64,000 bases of DNA. It comes from Arenicellales bacterium (GTDB taxonomy: Bacteria; Pseudomonadota; Gammaproteobacteria; Arenicellales; JAJDZL01). Position 1 is the first letter of the stretch. Every line of letters begins with the position of its first letter. Shown here piece by piece: positions 47,525 through 57,831 of the stretch. Under the pieces are notes generated by a model that made no database searches, was not told the DNA's origin, and was given only the letters and a program-made list of their open reading frames with translations. The DNA lies in NCBI GenBank assembly GCA_958295885.1, contig OY282380.1, forward strand, positions 1,674,001 through 1,738,000, in the 5' to 3' direction. The position numbers were made by a program, and so were the translations under genes.

Positions 47525-48378
47525 GATTGCTAAAGGCAGACTACTTCCAAGCTGCGTCACGTCACTGACTTCATCTGCTGGCGCACCACATATCCAATCC
47601 AACGGACCTGCTTGGAAGAACTCAGACAGTATCTCTGGACTAACGATTTTGTCACGCCATTTCCTGCATTGATATGCCAGATTTCATCATCATCGCCATC
47701 TAGCCTGGGTCGTCGCCCACATAATCTCTGAACACCGCTGATTCGCTTTGAATGATTCCAGTTTTCGAAGAGTCAGAATGCTCCCATTCAACCTGCACGC
47801 CTTTCTAAACTATTATCAGTAAAGCTGCGATAGGAATCCAATACATCGGAATAAAGGAATCTAATCCCGCCTCCGCAATTTGGCAACGGCAATACAACGA
47901 GTTCGGCTTCTTTGTCGACACAGCGAACGGATACGTCGCGAATTGCAGAAAAATAGTCCATTGCATCTTGTGGATCAATTTCTATCATGATGTTTCGGCT
48001 TGAATCATCAAATCCTCGGTCGGTATAAATTGCAGAACCGAAGTAGGCAGCCAAAGGTTTCTGGTTCTTCAGCCAAATGTAGATATTTGAATTCACCGGC
48101 TTGTTTTCAATGACGTAACGACAGTCCAACTGGCTCTCGTACATGCCAAATCGACAGAGTTCGGTCAATACCTCGTGTGCCTCAGTGTGAATGCCAGTTT
48201 CAGCCGTTTGCCCGACAATCAAATGAAGTTTGATGGAACGATCGACTTCGCGTAGTCGTTGAAAGTGATTCACAACCATGTTCACCGAAACCCTTCTGCT
48301 TAGAATCAGCAGCTGGTCAGCATGGAACTGTCGAGCGGGTTCGATCAATATTCGCTCAAATAAATGCTCTAAAAGCAT
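47525..48378 (-). pseudogene. NgoFVII-type PLD restriction endonuclease, degenerate and truncated
   Basis: The frame from ATG 48378 gives 196 residues with the N-terminal fold of NgoFVII-family restriction enzymes: HADQLLILSRRVSVNMVV, LHLIVGQTAETGI, CRYVIENKPVNSNIYIWLKN, FGSAIYTDRGFD and IEIDPQDAMDYF. The PLD active-site His and Lys are replaced by Asn (VNSNIY where the family has VHxKxY). The frame stops at 47788. Downstream on the same strand related C-terminal pieces continue in other frames (after the AGLN-like turn), ending SLPLAI at about 47525. The missing residues and frameshifts indicate loss of function, though the short product might persist. It is divergent from trpB2. Confidence 0.7.
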
Positions 48379-48738
48379 AGGTGGTTCTCCTCAAAAAAAA
48401 TTACAAAACAACTTCGACAGAGTATAAGAGATAGATTTTTTTAACATGTCATTCTCTGACGTGGTTTGAATTCTGGCAACTTGACAGCAAGTATTTGTTG
48501 AGGTTCAGTCGAAAACTCTTGCATTTATAGCCTGGCTCAGCTGGATTCAATGTGCCTTGTTCGATCCTATCTTCAGTAGTGACGAATTCAAGTCGCATTT
48601 TAAAATCAAACTCAAAATTATTGCTGCTTTGCCGCGAGCGTGGCGCTATTGTCTTCGTGTTATTTATTTCGCCTGATGATTTGCATTAAAATTAGCCTTG
48701 TTGATGTTGAATTTGTCCTTTAGGAGCGAGAAGAATCT
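48379..48738. other. divergent intergenic region of trpB2 and endonuclease-like gene
   Basis: It should contain the trpB2 promoter; TAGGAG lies about 12 bases before the trpB2 ATG. A decayed counterpart lies at 35610-36057. No operator or leader peptide could be recognised. Confidence 0.4.
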
Positions 48739-50097
48739 ATGGCTACAATCAAGTATCTTTTAGACGAGTCAGATACACCGAAATTTTGGTACAACATCGC
48801 TGCGGATCTGCCGCAGCCTCCGCCACCTGTTCTGCATCCAGGTACCGGTCAGCCGATCGGTCCGGGCGATCTTGCGCCTCTGTTTCCAATGAACATCATT
48901 TTGCAGGAAGTGAGCGCCGAACGCTATATCGAAATTCCAGAACCAGTACGAGACATTTTGCGACAGTGGCGCCCGAGTCCACTTTTCCGAGCGCGGCGAT
49001 TGGAAAAGGCGTTGGATACCCCAGCAAAGATCTACTACAAGTATGAAGGTGTCAGTCCTGCTGGATCTCATAAACCAAATACAGCTGTAGCACAGGCGTT
49101 CTATTCAAAAGATGAAGGCGTGAAACGTATAACTACGGAAACTGGAGCGGGTCAATGGGGATCGGCACTTGCCTTGGCAGGTTCGTATTTTGGGCTTGAG
49201 ATTGAAGTTTACATGGTTCGAGTGAGTTTTGATCAGAAGCCATACCGTCGTGCGTTCATGGAAAGTTTTGGTGCCAGATGCGTGGCGAGCCCAAGTGAAA
49301 AAACCAATTCTGGGCGAAAAATTCTGGAAGAAAATCCGGACAGCACAGGCAGTTTAGGCATTTCGATCAGCGAAGCGGTCGAAACAGCTGCCCAACGTGA
49401 AGACACAAAATATGCTTTAGGGAGTGTGCTAAATCATGTTCTGCTCCACCAGACCGTAGTCGGGCAGGAAGCAATGAAGCAGCTTGAAATCGCGGGTGAC
49501 TACCCAGATCTCGTAATTGGATGCACCGGAGGAGGCAGCAACTTTTCAGGGCTTGCGTTTCCATTTTTGGGAGAGCAGTTTCGCAATGGTAAAGAAGTCG
49601 AGGTCATCGCAGTTGAACCTGCAAACTGTCCTTCACTCACGAAGGGCAAATACGCCTATGATTTTGGCGACTCGGCCTACCTCACGCCCTTGGTCAAGAT
49701 GCATACGCTTGGTTCACAATTTGTGCCGCCTGGCTTTCACGCCGGAGGACTGCGCTATCATGGCATGTCACCGCTCGTCAGTCTGTTGGCTGATTTGGGC
49801 TTTATTCAACCCCGCGCCTACCCACAGCTTCACTGCTTTGACGCAGGAATACAGTTCGCTCGAAGCGAAGGAATCATTCCGGCACCGGAAGCAAACCATG
49901 CAGTCGCTGCGGCTATAGAAGAAGCCAATCGATGCAAAGAAGAAGGCATTGAACGCACGATTCTATTTAATCTTTGCGGGCATGGTTATTTTGACATGCA
50001 AGCCTATACAGATTATTTTTCAGGCAACATGTACGAACAGGAGTATTCCGAGGAAGAAGTTGCGATGGCACTCGCTGGACTGCCGTCGGTAGCCTAA
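48739..50097 (+). CDS. trpB2: TrpB2-type tryptophan synthase beta-like PLP enzyme
   Basis: This 452-aa protein is of the TrpB2/TrpB-related subfamily. The long N-terminus ([20 protein letters not shown]) is diagnostic of that group. The PLP Lys is Lys112 in [11 protein letters not shown], followed by [13 protein letters not shown], the phosphate-binding GCTGGGSNF and the C-terminal [10 protein letters not shown]. TrpB2 joins indole and serine to tryptophan without a tight TrpA partner, or scavenges indole. No trpA is present. It is intact and flanked by broken copies of itself on both sides (36058 and 54513), so the sequence has been duplicated repeatedly in this region. Confidence 0.92.
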   Translation: MATIKYLLDESDTPKFWYNIAADLPQPPPPVLHPGTGQPIGPGDLAPLFPMNIILQEVSAERYIEIPEPVRDILRQWRPSPLFRARRLEKALDTPAKIYYKYEGVSPAGSHKPNTAVAQAFYSKDEGVKRITTETGAGQWGSALALAGSYFGLEIEVYMVRVSFDQKPYRRAFMESFGARCVASPSEKTNSGRKILEENPDSTGSLGISISEAVETAAQREDTKYALGSVLNHVLLHQTVVGQEAMKQLEIAGDYPDLVIGCTGGGSNFSGLAFPFLGEQFRNGKEVEVIAVEPANCPSLTKGKYAYDFGDSAYLTPLVKMHTLGSQFVPPGFHAGGLRYHGMSPLVSLLADLGFIQPRAYPQLHCFDAGIQFARSEGIIPAPEANHAVAAAIEEANRCKEEGIERTILFNLCGHGYFDMQAYTDYFSGNMYEQEYSEEEVAMALAGLPSVA

Positions 50098-50984
50098 AAA
50101 TCATTTTTAATTGAAAATTTGAAGCTACGGGTAAACGGCGTAGTGATCAAACGTAGGTATAGCGGCTGATCAATGATGCTCAAACTTTGTTTTCAATTGC
50201 TTTTGCATTGAATCTGTTGGAAAATTGCACATTTCACCGATTCGGATTAAGTCGCTGACCGAGAAATGATCACTTGATCAATAGGACGAGTAGGCTGGGA
50301 AAACACATGACAACCCTCGCTGAAACTTAGTTGGCAAAATTTACAAATATAGATGGACGAGAAAAACATGACGGCGTTCTTTTGAACTGACCGATGTTGC
50401 CGAATCTATTTCAGACAGAGTTCTGTGCAAATTCTGTAATCTGTTGATCTGCTATTGAAATTTCGCGGGTGGAAATAATTTTTATTCCAGCTGTTGTCAA
50501 TGTTTACTCGGTAGGTGCCCGCTTAGACGTGATTGTTTGAAATTTTTCCCCACGATTACAAAAGTCCGGTCACAGATTTTCTGTAATTCCTATAAGTATT
50601 TGTATCAGCATGATAAAACTATAGTTATGAAGATCTTTTGCGGTATGATTCATACTAACTATTTCAACTCAATGAGATTCTTTTATGGCTGAAGTTGATG
50701 ATGCTTCATTCAGCTGGAAAGGGCTTAGCGAAATCGCAAATTTTTATCGTCTGCGAATGTTCATCAAGCATATCAAGGACAACCAACTGCTGGCATCATT
50801 GCAGCAATAACGAAGTGGTGGTCGATTCGATTAGCCGTGGTCGGCACCGCTTAATTCGCTGTATGCCTTAGTGGGGTTGCGACTGCACTCGGTGGAGCAG
50901 TTTCGCCATCAATTTTGGATTCCGATCAACAATCGCATTATTGCAAGACCTGCTGATTAGTAAAGTTAGAGTGAATATCTAAAA
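50098..50984. other. decayed non-coding DNA downstream of trpB2
   Basis: The first 120 bases resemble the DNA after the trpB tail at 54560. A short frame from ATG 50686 (MAEVDDASFSWKGLSEIANF) runs 41 codons and stops. It might be the dead N-terminus of an accessory gene, but I could not identify it. No intact gene is present. Confidence 0.4.
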
Positions 50985-51398
50985 GGTTCATCAAGATGAT
51001 TTTGAAATGCAAGGAAATAACATATCGGTTGACATTTACGATAACCGTTTGGAAATTAGTAATCCAGGTTTACCTTGCATTAATCCGGATCGTTTTATTG
51101 ATGACTGTCAGTCTCGAAATGAAAAGCTGGCTGACTTGATGAGACGGCTTGGCATTTGTGAAGAGAAAGGAAGCGGTTTTGATAAAGTGATCATTGTTAT
51201 CAACATTGTGTACTGAACTACGTAATTGGAAGACAGACAACCAATCGAGCTGTTCGCAAGAGATTCGAATTACGTGATCGACAGTCAAATGTGGCTAGTC
51301 GATTGATCGGAGATGCCATTGATGAAGATTTAATTAAGTTAGCAGATCCAAATAATCCTTCACGACGCTATGCGCATTATGTTCCATACTGGGCATAA
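50985..51398 (+). pseudogene. C-terminal remnant of AlbA_2/COG2865-type ATP-binding regulator
   Basis: Plus-strand pieces read VHQDDFEMQGNNISVDIY, NRLEISNPGLPC, DRFIDD, QSRNEKLADLMRRLGICEEK and GSGFDKV. After a frameshift the sequence continues VLNYVIGRQTTNRAVRKRF and ends RRYAHYVPYWA with a stop. This is the GHKL-like C-terminal half of the widespread 'putative DNA-binding domain/ATP-binding protein' family whose N-terminus carries an AlbA_2 (Schlafen-like) domain. The N-terminal half is missing, so it is non-functional. Confidence 0.8.
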
Positions 51399-51399
51399 T

Positions 51400-52045
51400 G
51401 TTTATTTCACAGCAAATGCACATTTAGCAGTTATTTCAAAAATAATCCATAAAAACAGATGGTTCCAATTTCACAGCAAATGTATTGAGAGGAATTTTCG
51501 ACTCTGTGAATTCCAGAAGGCGGCTGAAAAAGAACAGGCATCGGCTGGAGGAATGAGACTGTGAGAACAGACCGTGATGTGTGAAACAAAGATTATTCCA
51601 TTGATGCTGAGAGCGGTCGGTTTCGCTGCAGAATTAGTTGGCAGCGCAAGCCAACGGGAACCATTACGTAGTGGACACAAAGTTTATTTCACAGCAAATG
51701 CACATTTGGCAGATATTTCAAAAATAATCCATAAAAACAGATGGTTCCAATTTCACAGCAAATGTATTGAGAGGAATTTTCGACTCTGTGAATTCCAGAA
51801 GGCGGCTGAAAAAGAACAGGCATCGGCTGGAGGAATGAGACTGTGAGAACAGACCGTGATGTGTGAAACAAGGTTATTCCATTGATGCTGAGAGCGGTCG
51901 GTTTTGCTGCAGAATTAGTTGGCAGCGCAAGCCGACGGGAACCATTACGTAGTGGATACAAAGTTTATTTCACAGCAAATGCACATTTGGCAGATATTTC
52001 AAAAATAATCCATAAAAACAGATGGTTCCAATTTCACAGCAAATG
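51400..52045. repeat. 281-bp tandem repeat, 2.3 copies
   Basis: The unit begins GTTTATTTCACAGCAAATG and starts at 51400, 51682 and 51963 (periods 282 and 281). The third copy is cut after about 83 bases. The copies are nearly identical. The 14-base word TTTCACAGCAAATG occurs twice within each unit (start and about 75 bases in), and the third copy ends at the second of these, so slippage at this word probably made and trimmed the array. Short frames in the units are not convincing genes. The array begins one base after the stop of the dead regulator gene. Confidence 0.85.
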
Positions 52046-52093
52046 ACTTAAGTGAATTTATGGGATGTCACATACATCTCTATGACAAATCTA

Positions 52094-52759
52094 GGATAGT
52101 TGGAGTTTCCGACGATTGAACGGCGAAAGCAACTTGGTTTCTTTTTTAATTTTAAGGAAGACGTTTGTGTTGGATAAATCGAGCTGAGTCATCGATAGTG
52201 ATGCCGTCGGCTCCTGAAACAAACTGCATTCAAAATCTGAGTTCCCATCAGCTTGCAAGCGATACACTTGTTTCGCTTGAGTAGATTCCAGTTGAATGAA
52301 TGAAACTCGCAAGAAGATAAAGCTGGATCTTTCAGCTTGGCATTATCTTTTTCTCGAATTTTTCGAAATGAGAGTCCAACGGGAAGCACATTCTGACACA
52401 GTTGCAGTTCGGAATCAATGTCGTAATGGAAGTACGGATGATTGCCTGCACCCGGTCGCCCAACGGCACTAATTTAAGAAGAATATTTTCCGAATTCATT
52501 TGGATGCAGACAACTGGTTGACTGAGTTTTCGCTTTACAGGGTTGAAAAAAGGTGTTGATGAACCCTTGACTTGTATTTTGACATCTGTGAAATATTTTG
52601 GATGTTGTGGAAAAGTGACAAAAACACCTTCACCCCATGCGAAGCGTGGGTTTGATTTCCGCCAACGTCAATTTCGTCTTTTAATTCGCGCCGACCACAC
52701 AAGCAGGCCCCAATAATTGCTGTATTCGGATCAGCTGAATCATAGAGAAAGTGTGTCAA
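52094..52759 (-). pseudogene. decayed gene of unknown family
   Basis: The minus strand from 52759 reads MTHFLYDSADPNTAIIGACL and then, after shifts of frame, PVVCIQMNSENILLKLVPLG, ELQLCQNVLPVGLSFRKIRE and SFIQLESTQAKQVYRLQADG. The consecutive, protein-like pieces on one strand with at least three frame changes suggest a dead gene of about 220 codons. I do not recognise the family. Confidence 0.5.
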
Positions 52760-53089
52760 GCAGGCTCTTGAATGGATGAAAATTATATTTCATGCTTTCG
52801 GGGTGAATAAGCTCAAATCATGTTGAGGCAGTTGCACTGTAGAGGTTTTCACGACAATTTGGAGTTGACTGAATCCTAAAAAACACGGTCTGAGTCTCTC
52901 ACAATCGCACATTTGATGACTCATTTTACGAAGATCCAAGCATTTGCGCTGTCAAATGCAGTCGAACCGAGGCGAACGGCCTTGAGCAGCTGGTAAAAAC
53001 AGGCGGCTGCGGTAACTTTCGGAATTTCAGCTGCGCCACGGCCTCGCCAGCGTCAAGGGCGGCGATCATTTTGCGATCAGGCGGCAGCT
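52760..53089. other. non-coding DNA before the dead transposase
   Basis: No gene or hairpin was recognised. Composition changes from AT-rich to GC-rich near 52970, which probably marks the edge of the dead insertion sequence that follows. Confidence 0.4.
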
Positions 53090-54484
53090 AGGCTGCTTTG
53101 AGCAGGAGTCAGGTTTCGACCAGTGAACGCATCTGATGTTTCCGGTCTGCCCGATAATAAGCCAGCGCAAGCGGCATCATGATTGGCCACGGCATTGCTG
53201 AAGCGGGTTTGCATTTTCATCTTCCCGCGTATGTAGTGCCGCTCGAAACGGCAGCATTGGTCGAATCGCGAAGAGATACGCTCCAGCGAGGTGCGCTGAT
53301 TGCAGCCCTTTTGCCAAGTGACGGCGAGACGCGGTGTGGGGGTGAAGATGCGTCGGTTCCTGTCGAGCTTGACGCGCTCCACGCTGCCGTAGTCGGAGAC
53401 CTGTCCGCCGTGCTGCTGGTGACATTGCGATAGCCCTCGCAGTACAGCCCGTAGACCGCGGCCGGACAGCTGTATTTCAAGGTCTTTCGATCCTTTTCGA
53501 ATCCACAGAACGCCATCTCCCGCTGTTCTTTGGTCTCAGGACACACACAATACACCTACCCGCGCGCGTCATATACGACGTTGTCGGTTTGAACCCCGTC
53601 GTTGAGCAGGCGCGTGGTGGGTGCCGTTGGATCGTAGTCCTGATCCTGTTTTTCCTGTCGCCACATCATTTTGTAGTCAAGCAGCGGACGAATCTCATGC
53701 TCATCATACAAGGTGGCCTTGAGCTGTAAGCATTCAAGGCCGCGGTCGGCCAGCTCTGGCGTTTGCGCAGCTCCACGGCCATTGGAATGTCATACTGCGC
53801 GTCGACGATCAGATCCACCCGGTAGCCGAATCATTGCTTGATCTTTTTCCACAGTGCGCCATTTTTATGGCGGCCGCTGGTCTCGTGCCGGCACCAGTTG
53901 GCATCGGGGTCCGAGGTGCGATCTTTGCCAGCGAGGGTTCCGCCGGTGGAATGAGAAGACAATGCTTTGCCATCGTAGCACAGACAATGATCGAAATCCG
54001 GCGCTTCTTCCATCAGCTGATCGCGCAGCGTGACGATCATCTCGGACACCGGGCCGGTGTCGGCTTCCAACTTGAACAGCTGTTTGAGAAAACGTGAAAA
54101 GTTCCATGCGCCAGGCAATGAGGAACGAAGCGGCTGGATTTGTTCGTCAAACGCCTGCACCTGACCTTGCTCATCGTATTGCAGCGTTTGTTTCGGCGGG
54201 CTCTGCCGTGGAGTGGGTTGAAGCCGCGAAGCTGTGCCAGCGCACGTTTCGAACCAGTTCCCGCAGCAGAGAATTCACCGAGTCATGCCCGAACGCGACG
54301 CCTGCGATCGTGGTTCGGAACAGGGCTCGGATCGGATAGTCGTTGCGGCAGCGGCAGCGTCGAGACTCAAGTTTTGCGACAATTTTTTGCTACGGCAGGT
54401 GCTCGAGAATAAAAACCAAGTGCTGCAGTTCCGGCATGTCATCGGTTTCCCAGGCAAAAAGATGTGGATTGTTTTCAGTCATAT
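53090..54484 (-). pseudogene. dead DDE transposase (IS4/IS1182-like, DUF772 type)
   Basis: In several frames the minus strand reads, from the N-terminus: ENNPHLFAWETDDMPELQHL, FGHDSVNSLLRELVRN, NFSRFLKQLFKLEADTG, APDFDHCLCYDGKALSSHS (DDE Asp), REMAFCGFEKDRKTLKYSCP and NRRIFTPTPRLAVTWQKG. It ends NQRTSLERISSRFDQCCRF and HYIRGKMKMQTR (DDE Glu region). This is the complete order of a DUF772/IS1182-like transposase with at least four frameshifts and one early stop. It lies directly against the trpB tail at 54513, so it may have inserted in a trpB copy. The terminal inverted repeats could not be defined. Confidence 0.8.
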
Positions 54485-54512
54485 GAAGCTCCCTGCGAGT
54501 GTCTTGATGTGT

Positions 54513-54660
54513 GAAGAAGTTGCGATGGCGCTCGCAGGACTGCCGTCGGTAGCCTAAAAACGTTTGGCTTCAAAATCTGAAAGGGTATGTATCGAGAAGA
54601 GCGCGGTGCCAAAACCTGCGCATAGCGTCTGATCAGTGATGATCGAACTTATATATGTGA
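54513..54660 (+). pseudogene. 3' end of a third trpB2 copy
   Basis: The sequence from GAAGAAGTTGCGATGGC to CTGCCGTCGGTAGCCTAA repeats the last 14 codons of trpB2 ([14 protein letters not shown] and stop, 50055-50097) with two or three base changes. Similarity continues about 100 bases downstream (CTGATCAGTGATGATCGAAC against CTGATCAATGATGCTCAAAC). Only this tail is present. Confidence 0.9.
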
Positions 54661-54848
54661 TAGGTGTTGAATTCCAGATTAAGTTGAAACGGCTTATTCA
54701 AATTAAATCGGAACGAAATTATTCAATGAATCACATTGTTCCAACAAAATTGTCGGATTCAAAATCGAGGCAGCGTGGCTGGCGGCGATGTGCGTCAGCG
54801 GCTTGAGCTAGGGATTTTGGCGATGTTTTGAGAGGCACAAGAGAGATT

Positions 54849-54874
54849 CCAGCTGGAGCGGGCGCTCCAGCTGG
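54849..54874. terminator. hairpin downstream of the ExeA-like ATPase gene
   Basis: Perfect 12-base arms (CCAGCTGGAGCG and complement) surround a 2-base spacer. It lies 19 bases after the stop of the minus-strand ATPase gene, so it is probably the transcription terminator at that end of the transposon, or part of its terminal structure. Confidence 0.55.
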
Positions 54875-55404
54875 GGTGGGCTGGCGGCCGATTCAGGCCT
54901 GCCACTCTTCGACAGCTTGAGTCATGTGCTGCAAGGTAACGCATCGAGCCTGGTCCTGCGCTGCGGCTGACAGCGCATAATGTGCCAGACGGTTGATCCT
55001 GCGGGGCATGCCGCGGGCTTGGGCGTGCATCATTTCGATGGCGTTGGGCTCGAACAGCTGCACCTTGTCGGCGGCGCCGGCGAGGCTGAGCCGATGGTGC
55101 AGATAGCGTTCGGTTTCGTCGCGGTTCAGCGCGCCGAAGTGATGTCGGATGACCAGGCGCTGGCTGAGGGATTGGTGCACGCCCATGTTCAGACGTCTTC
55201 TCAGTTCGGTCAGTCCGATCAGCAGCAGGCACATGCGCGGTTCTGAGTCCATGGCGAAGTTGGTCAGAAGACGCAGGTCTTCGAGCACTTCGTTGCGCAG
55301 ATGATGGGCTTCATCGATGATCAGCACCGGCAGTTGTCTTTGCTGCTGCACCAGGCGTGTGATTTCGTTGCGAATCGCATGCCTATACCATGTAGTGATA
55401 GCCA

Positions 55405-55442
55405 AATTGTCATAATAATTGTTAACAATTATTATGACAATT
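55405..55442. repeat. 38-bp perfect palindrome at the left end of the IS110 element
   Basis: Two 19-base arms with no spacer; the left arm reads AATTGTCATAATAATTGTT. It lies about 20 bases inside the inferred left edge of the element. It could be part of a bridge RNA hairpin, a transcription stop protecting the transposase from outside reading, or a cruciform-forming recombination site. Confidence 0.8.
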
Positions 55443-55639
55443 CAGGTTGCTGGCTGGCGGTCGGGAGCACCTAGCGCATGCTGTATCTTTGAATACCGCC
55501 AGTGGACTTGTGCCCCGACCGCCGACTGCCATGGAGATTTCCTGTAGTAAGTTTGTGCCGTTGAGCACCCGTATAGGTACCGAAACAACATGGCGACCGC
55601 CAGCGCTTGACCATTGTAATAAGTTTGAGGAGGATGAAG

Positions 55640-56920
55640 ATGGTGGAATCACAGACGATTTGGATGATGGGAATTGACTGGGGACGGCAGCATCACCAGG
55701 CATGCGTGATGGGTGCCGATGGCAAAGTGCTCGGCAACCAAAGTTTCGTTCACAGCGGTGACGGTCTGACGCAGTTGGTGCAGTGGTGTCTGCAGCTGAC
55801 AGCAAGCACACCGAGTGCGGTGCGCGTCGGCATTGAGACCCCGCATGGCGCAGTGGTGAGCACTTTACTGAGTGACGGCTTTGAGGTGTATAGCATCAAT
55901 CCTTTGCAGTCGAATCGATTTCGAGATCGACATTCACCGGTCGGAGCCAAGGATGACCGCCGCGACGCCTGGGTGCTCGCTGATGCGCTGCGAACGGATC
56001 TGAACGCTTTTCGTCAGCTGTCGACCAAAGACGAGTCGCATTCGCGTTTGTTTCAATTGTTGCGTGATTACAATCAGTTAATGGACATGCGAATTCAGTT
56101 GAGCAATCGGATTGGCGATTTGTTGTATGAATACTATCCACAATTTCTGCAGGTCAGCAGCGCTTTGACTGCGCAATGGGTGCTGGCGCTGTTGAAACGG
56201 GTGCCGAATCCGCACCAAGCCAAGCGCATTCGCCTTCGCAGTGTTGAAAAATTGCTGCGGCGCCATCGGGTGCGCGCCAAAAATGCCGAACAGATTTTTG
56301 ACATTTTGCGTCAGCCGGCATTGCTGTTATCGGCGGCCGAAGTCGAAAGTAAGACTGAATCGGTCAAAATATGGGTGGAGATGCTCGAAGCAATCCAACC
56401 AAAGATCAAGCTCATCGAAAAGAAAATGGACCGCTGTCTGCAGCAGCCGAATCAAGCCGACCTGACGGCTCCGGAGAGTGAATCGAACTCGCAGCCGGAA
56501 ACCTCCAGACCCAGCGATGCCGCCATCATACAGTCCATGCCCGGAGCCGGTCGAATCGTCACTGTCACCTTGCTGGCAAAAGCCGATGATGCGCTCAAAG
56601 CGCGGAATCATGACGCCTTGCGCTGTCAGTGTGGTGTGGCTCCGGTGACGAAGCGCTCGGGCAAATCCTATCGGGTGCAGCGCCGACGGGCGGCTGATCG
56701 GCAGTTATGCGAAGCCGCCTATCACTGGGCGCGGGTCGCCATCCAGCACGATCCGATCAGTCGCAGAAAATACAAGAGCCTGCGCAAAAAAGGACATCGG
56801 CACGCGCGAGCTTTGCGAACAGTGGCCGACCGTCTGCTGTTGGTGCTCTGTGTGATGCTGCGTAACGGCGCCTTGTTTCAGAAAAGCACCGAGCCGGAGG
56901 CGACCCCGCGCAGTGCTTGA
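55640..56920 (+). CDS. IS110-family transposase (DEDD recombinase)
   Basis: This 427-aa protein has the RuvC-like DEDD residues in MGIDWGRQHHQAC (Asp), VGIETPHGAVV (Glu) and AKDDRRDAWVLADAL (Asp pair), then a coiled-coil linker. The transposase_20 domain follows with SMPGAGRIVTVTLLA and the catalytic Ser in GVAPVTKRSGKS. The frame opens at 55607, but GAGGAGG lies six bases before the ATG at 55640, which I use. It appears intact. IS110 recombinases use an element-encoded bridge RNA for target choice. Confidence 0.92.
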   Translation: MVESQTIWMMGIDWGRQHHQACVMGADGKVLGNQSFVHSGDGLTQLVQWCLQLTASTPSAVRVGIETPHGAVVSTLLSDGFEVYSINPLQSNRFRDRHSPVGAKDDRRDAWVLADALRTDLNAFRQLSTKDESHSRLFQLLRDYNQLMDMRIQLSNRIGDLLYEYYPQFLQVSSALTAQWVLALLKRVPNPHQAKRIRLRSVEKLLRRHRVRAKNAEQIFDILRQPALLLSAAEVESKTESVKIWVEMLEAIQPKIKLIEKKMDRCLQQPNQADLTAPESESNSQPETSRPSDAAIIQSMPGAGRIVTVTLLAKADDALKARNHDALRCQCGVAPVTKRSGKSYRVQRRRAADRQLCEAAYHWARVAIQHDPISRRKYKSLRKKGHRHARALRTVADRLLLVLCVMLRNGALFQKSTEPEATPRSA

Positions 56921-57505
56921 ACGCCAGAGGCGAATGCCTGCCGAGATTGTGAAAGGATTTTTAAACTTCGCTCGATGATGTTGATTCGAAAGATAGGACA
57001 TATTGTGATTGTTCAGTGTTTGCCAGAAAACGTTTAAAAAATTGATAATAATATTTAATCATTTCATTCTATCAAGTGAGGATTTTGCTGGTTTGCAGCA
57101 TTTGGCAGCGAAATTCGCTTTTGAACCCGTTAATCCGCCAGAACCGAAATTTCTTCGTTTGAAAATATCGAAGGATTGTTAATTATTATCAATGTGATGT
57201 AGATTTATCTGATGAACACTATTTATAAATGTGAACTTTGAAAACTCATCGAATATCAAAATCCTTTCACCGTCTTTACCGTTCACAACTTTGCAGCCGT
57301 AGCTTGTTTCGACCGCATGGTCTTGACCCTAATGGGTAAAGACGCTGACCGCTTCGCTTTTGAACATCACCATAGGCAATACGCGGTGCCAGCTTGTAGA
57401 TTCATGCTTTTGAGGTCTCAGACCCAGCTCGCAGAAAAAAACATTGAAGAGAATTTTTAAAAAAATTAATTTGTAAAATTATTGCCACAAAGAGCTTGAC
57501 AAATG
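56921..57505. other. non-coding right end of the IS110 element
   Basis: AT-rich DNA following the transposase gene. It contains an inverted pair TTGATAATAAT (about 57044) and ATTATTATCAA (about 57190), which could close a large stem, and other short inverted repeats. In IS1111-type members the bridge RNA lies on this side; in IS110-type members it lies upstream of the gene. I cannot decide which applies here. Confidence 0.45.
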
Positions 57506-57831
57506 GTAGTAAGTCCACTGACTGGCGCGCTGTCGCTGTTGGCTCAGTCCGAGTTCGAGTGCGAGGCAGTTCAGGGCATCAAGTGCGCTGCCGGTGGTCA
57601 GCGACACGTAGGCCGGTCGATACAGACCCGGCGGCAGCTGCTGCATGACCTGCCGGCAGCAGGTGGTTTTGCCACAGCCGGCTTCGCCGGTGATCAGGCC
57701 GAGGCCGCGCAGTTCCAGCAGGTGGTTGATGCGGGCCTTGGCTTCGCGCATCGCTTCGGTGTCGAACAGTTCGTCGGCCGCGAGCGAGGCTTCGAACGGA
57801 TAGCGGGTGAAGGCAAAGTGCTGTTGGAACA

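Larger units (their letters stand above)
55385..57505. mobile_element. IS110-family insertion sequence
   Basis: About 2.1 kb inserted in the ATPase gene. The limits are inferred from rejoining the interrupted reading frame (GCATGCCT at 55377-55384 to GTAGTAAGTCC from about 57506) and may be off by a few bases. No terminal inverted repeat or target duplication is evident, which is normal for IS110. The non-coding left end is about 255 bases and the right end about 585 bases; in this family one of them encodes the bridge RNA that selects the target. A 38-bp perfect palindrome lies near the left edge. Confidence 0.8.

Noticed and set aside
51574..51846. A 90-codon frame within the tandem repeat
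   Set aside because: The frame exists because the repeat unit lacks a stop in that phase; it is composed of repeat DNA and shows no protein family features.
51400..52045. CRISPR array
   Set aside because: The repeat unit is 281 bp with no spacers and there are no cas genes in the window.
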